Part shown: piece after piece, positions 1 through 8,971 of the stretch
Layout: every line of letters starts with the position of its first letter
Position numbering within the stretch: position 1 is the first letter of the stretch
NCBI RefSeq assembly: GCF_007197735.1
Contig: NZ_CP041637.1
Span: 2,141,001-2,205,000, forward strand
Source of the DNA: Formosa sediminum
GTDB lineage: Bacteria > Bacteroidota > Bacteroidia > Flavobacteriales > Flavobacteriaceae
DNA: 64,000 bases
Reading direction: 5' to 3'
Program-made: the position numbers and the translations under genes
Notes under the pieces: model-generated
Told to the model about the DNA's origin: nothing
What the model saw: only the letters and a program-made list of their open reading frames with translations
The model's database searches: none

Positions 1-34
1 TAAATATAAATTATTAAGATTATTTTAGTGCAAT

Positions 35-1435
35 ATGAATAATCATAAAAAAATACTCATGATAATTCCAGATGGGGTGAGCTTAAGGAACTTTGTGTAT
101 ACTTCGTTTTATAAGCAGGCGCAGGCTATGGGCTTGGATATTGTATTTCTTAACCTTACGCCATTACCATTATCAGAACTAGGATTAAAAGAAGTTATAC
201 CCCAAACCATAAAACAACATCCGTTAACGGATAGTTTTAAAAATGCCAAGAAACGAGTAGAACTCAATCAAAATATTAATCGGTTTAATGATAATGTATA
301 CAATAAATATTGGTTTCCTTTAAAGTATTCTGGATATAAAAGTGTTATAAAACATAGTATAACTAAGCTATTAATTTTAATGTTTAATAGTGAAAAAGGA
401 CTATTAAGCTTACGCAGGCGTATTCAAAATTTAGAAAGTAAAACGGAGTATTACAATTCTTGTTATGACCTTATAAAACAAGAGCAACCCGATTTGGTGT
501 ATTGTGCTAGTCAGCGTGCTATTTTAGCGATAGCACCTATTCAAGCAGCAAAACAGATAGGTATACCAACTATTGGGTTTGTGTTTTCATGGGATAATTT
601 ACCAAAATCGATGTTAGATGTAGAGACCGATTATTATCATGTTTGGAGTAAACATATGAAACAAGAACTGTTAACGTATTATCCATTTGTAAAAGATGAA
701 CAAATAACGGTAACAGGAACACCACAGTTTGAGCCTCATTATAATACAGATATTATAGTTTCTAAAACTGAATTTTACAAACACTATCATTTAAATGCAA
801 ACACCACTTATTTTTGTTTTAGTGGAGACGATATTACAACATCGCCTCAAGATCCTTTGTATTTAAAAGATGTTGCTTTGGCTATTGAAGCACTTAATGC
901 AGAAGGCCACCAATTAGGACTTATATTTAGACGTTGCCCTGTAGATTTTTCAAAGCGTTTTGATGCTGTTTTAGACGAATTTAAACATTTTATAGTTCCT
1001 ATAGCGCCGTTATGGAATGCTATAGGTGATGGATGGAATGCTAAATTACCAACTCTGGAAGATTCAAAATTATTAGTAAATATGGCAGAACATACTGCTG
1101 GTGTCATGAATTTAGGATCGTCTATGGTGTTTGATTATGTGGCACACAATAAACCTTGCGGGTACATGAATTATCATTATAATAGAGAAAATACTGTTGT
1201 AAAAGGTGTACACGTGTACGATTATGTGCATTTTAGATCTATGCCAAATGCAAACGCAGTATATTGGTTAGATCACCCAGATCGTATACAAGCTAGTTTG
1301 TTATCTATGTTAAATCATTCCTCTGTTGTTACTAGAAATGCAGCTAACTGGTTCTCAAAAATAAATGAACAACCAAGCAACGAAGCTTCAATTCGTATAC
1401 TAACAACAATTAATTTAACTCTAAATGAAAAATAA
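35..1435 (+). CDS. Glycosyltransferase-like protein (GT-B fold), polysaccharide locus
   Basis: This 466-residue protein has no signal peptide or clear membrane segment and is probably cytoplasmic. The N-terminus opens with a hydrophobic strand (KILMIIPDGVSLRNF) of the kind that begins a Rossmann domain. The middle has GFVFSWDNLPKSM (about residue 190) and VTGTPQFEPHYN (about residue 231), the interdomain pattern seen in GT-B enzymes and CDP-glycerol/UDP-sugar transferase-like proteins. Near the C-terminus, NLGSSMVFDYVAHNKPCGY resembles the donor-binding segment of that fold. It overlaps the next gene, the sulfotransferase, by 11 bases, which suggests one transcript. Donor and acceptor sugars cannot be read from sequence. 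The family call is inference from fold-level motifs. Confidence 0.6.
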   Translation: MNNHKKILMIIPDGVSLRNFVYTSFYKQAQAMGLDIVFLNLTPLPLSELGLKEVIPQTIKQHPLTDSFKNAKKRVELNQNINRFNDNVYNKYWFPLKYSGYKSVIKHSITKLLILMFNSEKGLLSLRRRIQNLESKTEYYNSCYDLIKQEQPDLVYCASQRAILAIAPIQAAKQIGIPTIGFVFSWDNLPKSMLDVETDYYHVWSKHMKQELLTYYPFVKDEQITVTGTPQFEPHYNTDIIVSKTEFYKHYHLNANTTYFCFSGDDITTSPQDPLYLKDVALAIEALNAEGHQLGLIFRRCPVDFSKRFDAVLDEFKHFIVPIAPLWNAIGDGWNAKLPTLEDSKLLVNMAEHTAGVMNLGSSMVFDYVAHNKPCGYMNYHYNRENTVVKGVHVYDYVHFRSMPNANAVYWLDHPDRIQASLLSMLNHSSVVTRNAANWFSKINEQPSNEASIRILTTINLTLNEK

Positions 1436-2231
1436 TCAAAAAATAATTTTTTCGAATTCATATTCTCCTAGAACAGGACATAATTTTGTCGCACAAGTAT
1501 TTAAAATTTTTACAGGTCTTGAAATTTTAATACATGATAAAAGTGAGACACAATTATCTAGAATATTGGATTTGTACTACACACATACTAGACGTTATAT
1601 TTATTTAGATTCTGATAAGAAATTTATGGATCATTTATTTATAAATGGTTTACGTGAACGTATTTTGTCTAAATCAGATAATTCTTATGTTTTAATAAAA
1701 GACACTAGTTTTCAGGGAGTTGATTGTTTGCCTGAATTATTCCCGAATGACATTCATATATTATTAATTAGAGACCCTAAGGATGTTTTAACTTCCGGTT
1801 TTAAGGCTATGAGATTTAAAAGAAAGTCTATAAAAAATCTTATTAAAAAAATAGGAATGAAGACTGGTTTGTTTCAGTTGTATTTTAGTTGGAGAGTAAC
1901 GCATCAGGTTATTGATATACTTCCTAATCTAGAAAATCGGATTTTAATTCGCTATGAAGATTTGGTAATTCAAAAAGAAGAAACACTTCAGTATTTAAAA
2001 GAACTTTTTAATTGTGATAAGGCTTTAGATGATATCAAGGCAGAAATAAATGAAATATCAGTAATAAATACGTCTTTCTTTAAAGAAGAAACAGGAGGAA
2101 AGCATATTTGGGATGAAAAAGAAAAAACTACGAAATTCAATCCTGTAAACAGGAAATCAAAGAATATATTTTATCGTAAAGCTATAGAGTGGGGGACAAG
2201 AGACCTTCGTAAAAAATTGGGATATGTATGA
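1425..2231 (+). CDS. Sulfotransferase family protein
   Basis: A 268-residue protein with the two signatures of PAPS-dependent sulfotransferases. The 5'-phosphosulfate loop is at residues 13-21 (YSPRTGHNF, Arg-Thr-Gly in place of the more common Lys-Ser-Gly-Thr). The 3'-phosphate loop is IRDPKDVLTSGFKAM at about residue 114. It probably transfers sulfate from PAPS to a sugar hydroxyl of the surface glycan built by the neighbouring glycosyltransferases. It overlaps the upstream gene by 11 bases and the downstream glycosyltransferase by 4 bases, so all three are probably translationally coupled. No PAPS synthesis genes lie in this window. The family is clear; a glycan substrate is inferred from context. 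Confidence 0.8.
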   Translation: MKNNQKIIFSNSYSPRTGHNFVAQVFKIFTGLEILIHDKSETQLSRILDLYYTHTRRYIYLDSDKKFMDHLFINGLRERILSKSDNSYVLIKDTSFQGVDCLPELFPNDIHILLIRDPKDVLTSGFKAMRFKRKSIKNLIKKIGMKTGLFQLYFSWRVTHQVIDILPNLENRILIRYEDLVIQKEETLQYLKELFNCDKALDDIKAEINEISVINTSFFKEETGGKHIWDEKEKTTKFNPVNRKSKNIFYRKAIEWGTRDLRKKLGYV

Positions 2232-3391
2232 AAATAGGTTTTATAGCCCCAGAATATCCTCATTTTAAAATTAAACAAGCAGCTGGTTTAGGGACTAGTA
2301 TTGGTAATTTAGTAGAAGCTTTAAGTCAGCAAGGTCATACAATCTACCTGTTTATATATGGGCAAGAACAAGAGGATTATTTTGTAGAAAATAATATTTA
2401 TTTTTATTTAATAGGAAATGTGTCTTATAGTTTTGGAAAATGGTTTAGATATAGAAAGCATATTCAAAATATTGTACAAACGGTTATCATAAAAGAAAAA
2501 TTACGACTTATTGAAGTCCCTGATTGGACTGGTATTTCAGCATTTATGAATTTTACAGTGCCTATTGTTATGCGTTTTCATGGTAGCGACAGGTATTTTT
2601 GTCATTTAGAAGGACGCAAGCAGAAATTAAAAAATAAACTATTCGAGCAGTTTGCCGTAAGAGGTGCAAGTGCATATATTGCACCTACTACATTTGCAGG
2701 GAAATTAACAAAAAGGCTATTTAAAATATCTGATCATAAATCTATTGAAACTATTTATCATGGGTTACAACTAGACGATTTTAATAACTTAACCCCATCA
2801 GTATTTGAACCCAAAACAATCCTTTATATTGGCACCATAATTAGGAAAAAAGGCATGTTAGAGTTGCCACATATTTTTAAGTTGGTGAAGCAGCAAGTTC
2901 CTAATGCTAAATTAATATTGATAGGTAGTGATGCTCCAGATATTTTAACAGGAAGTCCTTCAACTTGGGAATTAATGAAGCAGAGTTTTAATGAAAGCGA
3001 ATTAGAAACTATTCAATATCTAGAGAAAGTTCCATATAGCGAAGTGCAAAAAATTATTAAAAATGCCCATGTATGTGTTTTTCCTACTTTTGCAGAAACT
3101 TTTGGTATGGTAACAGTTGAGGCTATGGCGTTACAAAAGCCAGTTGTAAATAGTAATATAGGTTGGGCAAAAGAATTAATGGAAGATGCCCTTAGCGGAT
3201 ATTTAGTTGCTCCTGCAGCTCATAAATTATATGCAGACAAGATTAGTAAACTGTTGCAAGATGAAAATTTATGTTTAAGTATGGGGGAATCAGCAAGAAG
3301 CTTTGTCGAGGAGCATTTTGATATAAAGAAACAAGCTATTAAAAATATTGAGTTTTATAGAACTATAATTAATGGTGATAAAAAAAATTAA
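2228..3391 (+). CDS. Glycosyltransferase family 4 protein
   Basis: A 387-residue GT-B enzyme. The N-terminal acceptor domain begins KIGFIAPEYPHFK and carries the glycine-rich loop AAGLGTSIGNLVEAL. The C-terminal Glycos_transf_1 domain begins near residue 198 with YIGTIIRKKGMLELP. It contains the nucleotide-sugar EX7E-type segment FPTFAETFGMVTVEAMALQK (about 286-305), with Glu-290 and Glu-298-like positions present. A retaining transfer of a sugar from a nucleotide donor to the growing glycan is expected at the cytoplasmic membrane face. ATG overlaps the sulfotransferase stop by 4 bases, and the 3' end overlaps the next gene by 20 bases. The specific sugar is unknown. Confidence 0.85.
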   Translation: MKIGFIAPEYPHFKIKQAAGLGTSIGNLVEALSQQGHTIYLFIYGQEQEDYFVENNIYFYLIGNVSYSFGKWFRYRKHIQNIVQTVIIKEKLRLIEVPDWTGISAFMNFTVPIVMRFHGSDRYFCHLEGRKQKLKNKLFEQFAVRGASAYIAPTTFAGKLTKRLFKISDHKSIETIYHGLQLDDFNNLTPSVFEPKTILYIGTIIRKKGMLELPHIFKLVKQQVPNAKLILIGSDAPDILTGSPSTWELMKQSFNESELETIQYLEKVPYSEVQKIIKNAHVCVFPTFAETFGMVTVEAMALQKPVVNSNIGWAKELMEDALSGYLVAPAAHKLYADKISKLLQDENLCLSMGESARSFVEEHFDIKKQAIKNIEFYRTIINGDKKN

Positions 3392-4322
3392 ATTTTATTA
3401 TAAATGGTTCTTAATCTGGATACATTATTTAAAAAGATTATCTTTTAAGAAAGAATCTAAAGGAGAGATTATTATATGTTTTGATGGTATTTTCTCTCAT
3501 GGAGGATTAGTAGATCGTCTTAAGGGGATTATTTCTTTTTATGAAATTTCAAAACGATTAGATTATAACTTTTTTATTCATTTTAATTCTCCATTTAATT
3601 TAAAAGATTTTTTAGTTCCGAGCAAACTATTTTGGATAAAAGAAAAGGTATATTATAATCCTTTGACATCAAATATTCTATATTTAATGAATGATTTTAA
3701 TAGTAACCCTTATACTATCATTAAAAATTCGAATAAAAACAGGTTTATCGTTTATAGTAATATTGATTACTTAGATAAAATTTTAGATACTGATATTGAA
3801 AAAGATATTTATTTAAAATGGAGCGAAAATTACAACGCATTATTTAAACCCTCTTTTTTATTAGAATCAAAACTCAAAACGCTTTTAAGTACAAGTAAAA
3901 AAGTAGTATTTCATACACGGTTTACAACTTTACTTGGAGATTTTAAGGATACAACTAAGTTAGAACTTAAAGAGTCAGAGAAAATAGATTTAATAAAGAA
4001 TGTTTTGGTTGAAATAAATAAAAAAGTAGCTTCGTTTGAAGAATATGAGGTGTTCATTTTGTCAGATAGTATTTATTTTCTTAATTATATAAAAGAAAAC
4101 ACACCTTATAGAGTATTAGATGGGGTGCCTAAGCATATAGACTTAAATGATAATGATATTGAATCTGACTTAAAGACATTTATAGATTTTTATTTTATGA
4201 GTAGTTGTGAATTTGTTTTTTTAGTTCAGTTGCCCTTGATGTATAATAGTAATTTTTCAAAGTTTGCTTCCATTGTCGGAAATGTTAGATTTGAAAAGTT
4301 AATAACTTCAACATATGCTTAA
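3372..4322 (+). CDS. Putative fucosyltransferase-like glycan-modifying protein
   Basis: A 316-residue protein that I cannot place firmly. Residues about 29-60 (IIICFDGIFSHGGLVDRLKG and following) resemble the GG-x-x-x-R-L-x-G-I segment of GT11/GT23/NodZ-type fucosyltransferases. VVFHTRFTTLLGDF (about 178) resembles their H-x-R GDP-binding motif. The tail segment DFYFMSSCEFVFLVQLPLMY resembles the C-terminal donor pocket of the same fold. This is fold-level inference only. The gene is very AT-rich compared with the genes at 8972-12405. Start could be ATG 3372 or GTG 3375; both overlap the previous gene. It overlaps the following exostosin-like gene by 8 bases. Confidence 0.45.
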   Translation: MVIKKIKFYYKWFLIWIHYLKRLSFKKESKGEIIICFDGIFSHGGLVDRLKGIISFYEISKRLDYNFFIHFNSPFNLKDFLVPSKLFWIKEKVYYNPLTSNILYLMNDFNSNPYTIIKNSNKNRFIVYSNIDYLDKILDTDIEKDIYLKWSENYNALFKPSFLLESKLKTLLSTSKKVVFHTRFTTLLGDFKDTTKLELKESEKIDLIKNVLVEINKKVASFEEYEVFILSDSIYFLNYIKENTPYRVLDGVPKHIDLNDNDIESDLKTFIDFYFMSSCEFVFLVQLPLMYNSNFSKFASIVGNVRFEKLITSTYA

Positions 4323-5340
4323 TTTATATACAGATAAATCATTTTTAATACCAGAGCATAGAGGTAAGGTATTCCCTTTGCTATTAGATTTATATTATAA
4401 AGAATGTAACATAATAAATAAATATTATAGTATTACGGCATTAATTGAACAAGCCGATATCATTGTACTCCCCTTAGAGTATAATTATATTAAAAGTTTA
4501 AAGCCAGAAATTAAATTAAAATATTTAACTCTAGCACGTGAGCATAACATTCCATTGTGGATCTATACAGGAGGTGATTTTGGATATTCGTTTAAAGAGG
4601 AAGAAATTTTTACTTTTAGACTAGGAGGCTTTCATTCTAAACTTAATGCAAATACTTTTATAATGCCTTCATTTATTGTAGATCCATATGAATACATATT
4701 AAAATCTGAATTTAACACAATAAAAAAAAATATTAAACCTACCATAGGTTTTGTAGGACATGCTCATATTAGTTTGTTTAAGGGCATAAAAGAGTATTTA
4801 TTGTACTTAAAAGTTAATATTTTAAAGCGAAAGATTAAAAAAGAACATATAGATTACCAGTCCTTTTATCCGTCAAGTATTAAGAGAGCTTTTATTTTAA
4901 AAAAGCTTGAAGATTTAACGGAACTTACAACCCATTTTATATATAGAGAAAAGTATAGGGGAGGTGTTCAGACTGAATTAGATAAAATAAATAAAACTTT
5001 AGAGTTTTTTAAAAATATTGAAGTATCAGGGTATACGTTTTGCTTACGTGGTGTGGGAAATTTTTCTGTACGTTTATATGAGACACTTGCCATGGGAAGA
5101 ATCCCTGTATTAATAGACACAGATTGTAGATTGCCTTTAGATTGGAAGATTGATTGGACTAAGCATATTGTTTTAGTTAAGAGTGCTAATGCTGAAGTTA
5201 TAAATAAAACGATTATTGATTTTCATAATCAATTAAGTTCCTCTGATTTTATTACATTGCAATCCGAAAATAGAACTTTATGGAGAAAATATATGAATAG
5301 AAACGCCTTTTTTAAGGAAATACATGATGTTTTTAAATAA
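4315..5340 (+). CDS. Exostosin-like glycosyltransferase (GT47-type)
   Basis: A 341-residue protein. The N-terminal half carries ADIIVLPLEYNYIKSL and PLWIYTGGDFGY. The C-terminal half has the exostosin hallmark SGYTFCLRGVGNFSVRLYET (about 244-263), followed by LAMGRIPVLIDTDCRLPLD. This matches the R-G-x-G-x-x-S-x-R-x-x-E-x-L-x-x-G-x-I-P-V pattern of GT47/exostosin domains. Members transfer sugars such as glucuronate, xylose or N-acetylhexosamine; the substrate here is unknown. It lies in the overlapping gene run with the sulfotransferase, and six bases separate it from the following GT2 gene. The family call is good; no signal peptide is seen. Confidence 0.72.
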   Translation: MLNLYTDKSFLIPEHRGKVFPLLLDLYYKECNIINKYYSITALIEQADIIVLPLEYNYIKSLKPEIKLKYLTLAREHNIPLWIYTGGDFGYSFKEEEIFTFRLGGFHSKLNANTFIMPSFIVDPYEYILKSEFNTIKKNIKPTIGFVGHAHISLFKGIKEYLLYLKVNILKRKIKKEHIDYQSFYPSSIKRAFILKKLEDLTELTTHFIYREKYRGGVQTELDKINKTLEFFKNIEVSGYTFCLRGVGNFSVRLYETLAMGRIPVLIDTDCRLPLDWKIDWTKHIVLVKSANAEVINKTIIDFHNQLSSSDFITLQSENRTLWRKYMNRNAFFKEIHDVFK

Positions 5341-5346
5341 TAATTT

Positions 5347-6339
5347 ATGACTTTTTCTCTTATTGTTTGCACCTACATGCGTCCGAACGCTTTATTGAAT
5401 TTATTAGAAAGCGTACAAGTACAAGTTTTATATCCGGATGAAATTTTAATTATAGATGGATCTTCTAATAACGATACAAAACGTATGCTTGAGGCTAATG
5501 ATTTTAAAAATCTTAAGTATTACAAAGTAACTGAGCAAGACAGAGGTTTAACTAAGCAACGTAATTATGGTATATCTAAAGTTTCAGAACGTATTAATGT
5601 GGTTTGTTTTTTAGATGATGATATTACTTTAGATACATCTTATTTTGAAAATCTAATAGGAACTTATATTACTTTTCCAAAGGCATTAGGTGTTGGTGGC
5701 TATATTACAAATGAAGTGAATTGGGAACGCTCTAATGCAACATCGAATTCAAATTATTATGATTTTGATGGTTGGAGAAGAACAGAACCTTTACGATTTA
5801 AAATTCGTGCAACATTAGGTTTAAATCCCGATGCGTTACCAGGTGTTTTACCTTCTTTTTCTCATATGAGACCAATAAGTTTTTTGCCACCTTCAGGTAA
5901 AGTGTATCCAGTAGAATTGTTTATGGGTGGTGTAGCATCTTATAAAATGTCTGTTTTTAAATCTTTGTCATTTTCAACCTATTTTGAGGGTTATGGCTTG
6001 TATGAAGATGCCGATTTCTGTTTGCGATTATCTAAAATAGGACAATTATATGTAAATACAGCTGCCGTTTGCGAACATCATCATGAAGTTCATGGTAGAC
6101 CTAATACCTATAAATATGGAAAAATGATTATACGAAATGGATGGTATATTTGGCGTGTAAAATATAATAATCCTAAACTTAAAGCAAAATTAAAATGGCA
6201 TTTAACCGCTTGTTTATTAATGTTATTAGGTGTTTTAGGTGGACTAAAATCTAAAAACAAGAATCTTGAACTTCAAGAGGCCTTAGGGCGTTTTGTAGGT
6301 TGGTGGAGTTTAATAGGTAATAAACCAAAATTTAAGTAG
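5347..6339 (+). CDS. Glycosyltransferase family 2 protein
   Basis: A 330-residue GT-A enzyme. It begins TFSLIVCTYMRPNALLNLLE, the standard GT2 nucleotide-binding start. It has the metal-binding DXD-type motif VCFLDDDITL near residue 92. GLYEDADFCLRLSKIG (about 220) is the ED-x-D-x-x-x-R segment. One hydrophobic segment near the C-terminus (LTACLLMLLGVLGGL, about 285) probably anchors it to the inner membrane. It would add one sugar with inversion from a nucleotide donor. It is only 2 bases upstream of the acetyltransferase gene, so the same transcript is likely. The substrate is unknown. Confidence 0.85.
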   Translation: MTFSLIVCTYMRPNALLNLLESVQVQVLYPDEILIIDGSSNNDTKRMLEANDFKNLKYYKVTEQDRGLTKQRNYGISKVSERINVVCFLDDDITLDTSYFENLIGTYITFPKALGVGGYITNEVNWERSNATSNSNYYDFDGWRRTEPLRFKIRATLGLNPDALPGVLPSFSHMRPISFLPPSGKVYPVELFMGGVASYKMSVFKSLSFSTYFEGYGLYEDADFCLRLSKIGQLYVNTAAVCEHHHEVHGRPNTYKYGKMIIRNGWYIWRVKYNNPKLKAKLKWHLTACLLMLLGVLGGLKSKNKNLELQEALGRFVGWWSLIGNKPKFK

Positions 6340-6340
6340 G

Positions 6341-6892
6341 ATGTTTAACGTATTTAAAAAGGACTTAAATAAATATAAAACATATAGTAACACTAATAGT
6401 TTAGTTTTAATATTAACACAACAGGGGTTATGGGCAATATTTGTTTACCGTATTTCTAATTCCATATATACAAGTAAATTACCAGTCTTAATTAAGCGTA
6501 TACTATTAGTGTTTTGTTTAATATTTCAAAAATGGATAGAAATTATAACAGGGATATCTTTACCTTATTCTGCTAATATAGGAGAACGTTTTTATATTGG
6601 ACATTTTGGAGGTATCATTATTAATGCACATGCTGTAATTGGTGCTAATTGTAATCTTTCCCAGGGGGTTACCATTGGAGTAAGCGGTGTAGACCAAAAG
6701 CGTGGTGTACCGGTTATTGGTAATCATGTTTATATAGGAGCACATGCTGTAGTGGTAGGTAAAATTACAGTAGGTGATGGTGCTGTTATAGGTGCAAATT
6801 CTTTGGTTACAAAAGATGTTTTACCACATACAACAGTTTTAGGAGTGCCTGCAATAAAAATAAATAATCATGATTCAAAAGAGTATATATGA
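6341..6892 (+). CDS. Serine acetyltransferase-like hexapeptide O-acetyltransferase
   Basis: A 183-residue protein. The N-terminal third is helical (LTQQGLWAIFVYRISNSIY). A left-handed beta-helix follows from about residue 75, with [LIV]-G-x4 hexapeptide repeats such as IGERFYIGHFGGIIINAHAV, VIGANCNLSQGVTIG and VGDGAVIGANSLVTKDV. It ends in the usual GVPA. This is the CysE/WcaB-like arrangement. Here it most likely acetylates a sugar of the exported glycan rather than making cysteine, because it lies between GT2 and GT4 genes. It overlaps the next gene by 4 bases. The family is confident; the acceptor is inferred. Confidence 0.82.
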   Translation: MFNVFKKDLNKYKTYSNTNSLVLILTQQGLWAIFVYRISNSIYTSKLPVLIKRILLVFCLIFQKWIEIITGISLPYSANIGERFYIGHFGGIIINAHAVIGANCNLSQGVTIGVSGVDQKRGVPVIGNHVYIGAHAVVVGKITVGDGAVIGANSLVTKDVLPHTTVLGVPAIKINNHDSKEYI

Positions 6893-8034
6893 ATAATAAA
6901 ACAAAAAAATTGTTAATAGTCTCTTTAGCTCCCACAATTTTAAAAGAAGGTAAATATTGGTCGTATTCACCATATGTTAATGAAATGGATTTGTGGTTTA
7001 AATATGCCGATGAGCAGCGTATTATTTCTCCATTTACTTATCCAGAAGAGGTGTTAATGAAACCTTTTAGTACAAGTACGATACAGCGTTATTACATTCC
7101 GTTTTTTGCTTTTAATACCATTATAAATATTTTAAAAGCAATGCTGTTAATGCCATTGATTGTTTTACAGATGATTAGAGCTATGGCATGGGCAGATCAT
7201 ATTCATTTACGATGTCCTGCAAATGTGAGTTTAGTGGCTTGTTTTGTTCAAATTTTATTTCCCTCTAAACAAAAATCTACAAAATACGCAGGGAATTGGG
7301 ATCCGAATTCCAATCAGCCTTGGACCTATAGATTGCAACAAGCCATTTTACGGAATACATTTTTAACCCGTAATATGAAGGTGTTGGTGTATGGGAACTG
7401 GCCAGGAGAAACCTCTAATATCTATCCGTTTATTTCGGCAACCTATCGAGATGCCGAGCGAGTGCCTTTTCAGCCTAAAGACTATACCGAAACATTGGTG
7501 TTTGTATTTGCAGGGATGTTAGTGCCTGGAAAACGTCCGTTGTTAACTATTCAATTTATAGAAGCATTAAATATACAAGGTATTCCGGCACGTTTGGAAT
7601 TGTTTGGAGATGGCCCCTTACGATCAGAAATAGAAAGCTATATTGCAACACAGCAGTTGGAGTCGCAAATTACAGTACATGGCAATCAAGATAAAACCGT
7701 AGTGAAAGCTGCTTTGTTAACTGCGCATTTTAATATTTTACTGTCTAAAAGCGAAGGCTGGCCTAAGGCTGTTGCCGAAGGTATGTTTTACGGGTGTATA
7801 CCAGTAACCACAGCAGTGTCTTGTGTGGCTTGGATGGTAGGAGAAGGGCAACGCGGGATTATTGTTGCACCCGATTTAGAACAAGCAGTAAGTCACTTTA
7901 AAGCTGTGTTTAACAGAGAAGACCTTAATGGTATGGCAGCACATGCTTTAAACTGGTCGCAACAGTATACCTATGACCGTATGGAGGCCGATATTGAAAG
8001 CGTATTGGCAGGAACGTTTGTGAGTCAAGTATAA
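6889..8034 (+). CDS. Glycosyltransferase (GT4/GT1-type)
   Basis: A 381-residue GT-B enzyme. The C-terminal nucleotide-sugar domain starts near residue 205 (TLVFVFAGMLVPGKRPLLTI). It includes LELFGDGPLRSEIESYI and the donor-binding LLSKSEGWPKAVAEGMFYGC (about 283-302). The N-terminal half has hydrophobic stretches (TIINILKAMLLMPLIVLQMI) that suggest monotopic membrane association. The GC content rises in its second half relative to the AT-rich genes upstream. It is the last gene of the overlapping run; after it comes a 0.94 kb stretch holding a decayed gene. The sugar is unknown. Confidence 0.82.
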   Translation: MNNKTKKLLIVSLAPTILKEGKYWSYSPYVNEMDLWFKYADEQRIISPFTYPEEVLMKPFSTSTIQRYYIPFFAFNTIINILKAMLLMPLIVLQMIRAMAWADHIHLRCPANVSLVACFVQILFPSKQKSTKYAGNWDPNSNQPWTYRLQQAILRNTFLTRNMKVLVYGNWPGETSNIYPFISATYRDAERVPFQPKDYTETLVFVFAGMLVPGKRPLLTIQFIEALNIQGIPARLELFGDGPLRSEIESYIATQQLESQITVHGNQDKTVVKAALLTAHFNILLSKSEGWPKAVAEGMFYGCIPVTTAVSCVAWMVGEGQRGIIVAPDLEQAVSHFKAVFNREDLNGMAAHALNWSQQYTYDRMEADIESVLAGTFVSQV

Positions 8035-8379
8035 GTAAACCTATAAACAGCGCCATATTGTATTGAAGCAATCCAGTTTTTGTTAATGTATTTTATAGGT
8101 AAGTTGCGGGATTTTATATAATATGTACCATTAATATACTACTTAAAGGCAACATAACTTTAAACTTAACCTTTTAATATTATGATAATTTAATAGCTGA
8201 AGGAGAGGTGAAATTGATAACTAATTCTCCATACTATTGGTTAAAAAATAGCGCTCTTATAGGGTTGTTTTGAAAAATTGTTAAAGGGAAATACGTATAA
8301 ATATACTCGAGAAAAAGCCTATCACTTTTATTGAAGAAAGCTGTTAACCTGTTTTAAGAGGTCCAGCCTGTTTCTTGAG

Positions 8380-8740
8380 TCGTTTACATTTTACATTATA
8401 TTTCACTATGCTGCTGGAGTAGGGGTAAGACGGACACTGGAGCAGCTTTTACGCCTGTTAAATGATATAGAACGCCTTAAAAAATATCTTATTTTATTTT
8501 AAAGCGGTTGGCGTGACACGGGAGGGTATTCTCATTTATTTGAAATTTATGGAGCACCGTGTGATGAGCCATAACGTGATAGTACCACCCCTTTACACTC
8601 CAGATTACCTCATGCCAGTGTTAAAAATGTACGGAAGGATAAAGACATTAGTGTTTGAATTTGTAGCTCCTAGTGTTGCTTTAAGGCCGTTTAATTTGTA
8701 AATTATTTATGTGCCGACTTTACAAAATGATATGTTTATA
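8380..8740 (+). pseudogene. Decayed NAD-dependent epimerase/dehydratase
   Basis: No intact reading frame exists, but three frames joined in order give recognisable pieces of a sugar-nucleotide epimerase. From 8398 one frame reads IFHYAAGVGVRRTLEQ. Near 8548 another reads EIYGAPCDEP, corresponding to the S-S-x-E-x-Y-G-x-P catalytic segment. It is followed at 8585-8635 by TTPLHSRLPHASVKNV, which matches the x-P-x-x-x-R-x-x-Y-x-x-x-K stretch with the catalytic Tyr replaced by His. Near 8673 comes LRPFNL, with a stop where the usual YGP follows. The rest of 8035-8971 holds no gene I can recognise; short open stretches such as 8513-8701 are readings of this ruin. The call rests on motif order, not on an alignment. 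Confidence 0.6.
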
Positions 8741-8971
8741 CATTGTCCTGCACATACCAAAAAAAAAGCACTTTTGCAGTGTGAGTTAACACCTTTAGAC
8801 AACGGATTACCGTATATGATAATATTATAAATTTTAGAGAAGAACCCTTTGCCGTTTAAAGTTGAAAAGTGATTTGAACCCGTGACTTTAATAAGGTAAA
8901 TAATATGGCTAAAAACACTTTAAGTTCTTTACAAATTTAGTATTTTCGACTCCAAAATAAGACGTGCGATT

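Noticed and set aside
8513-8701. 62-codon plus-strand ORF
   Set aside because: It lies in the decayed epimerase; the recognisable protein pieces are in other frames.
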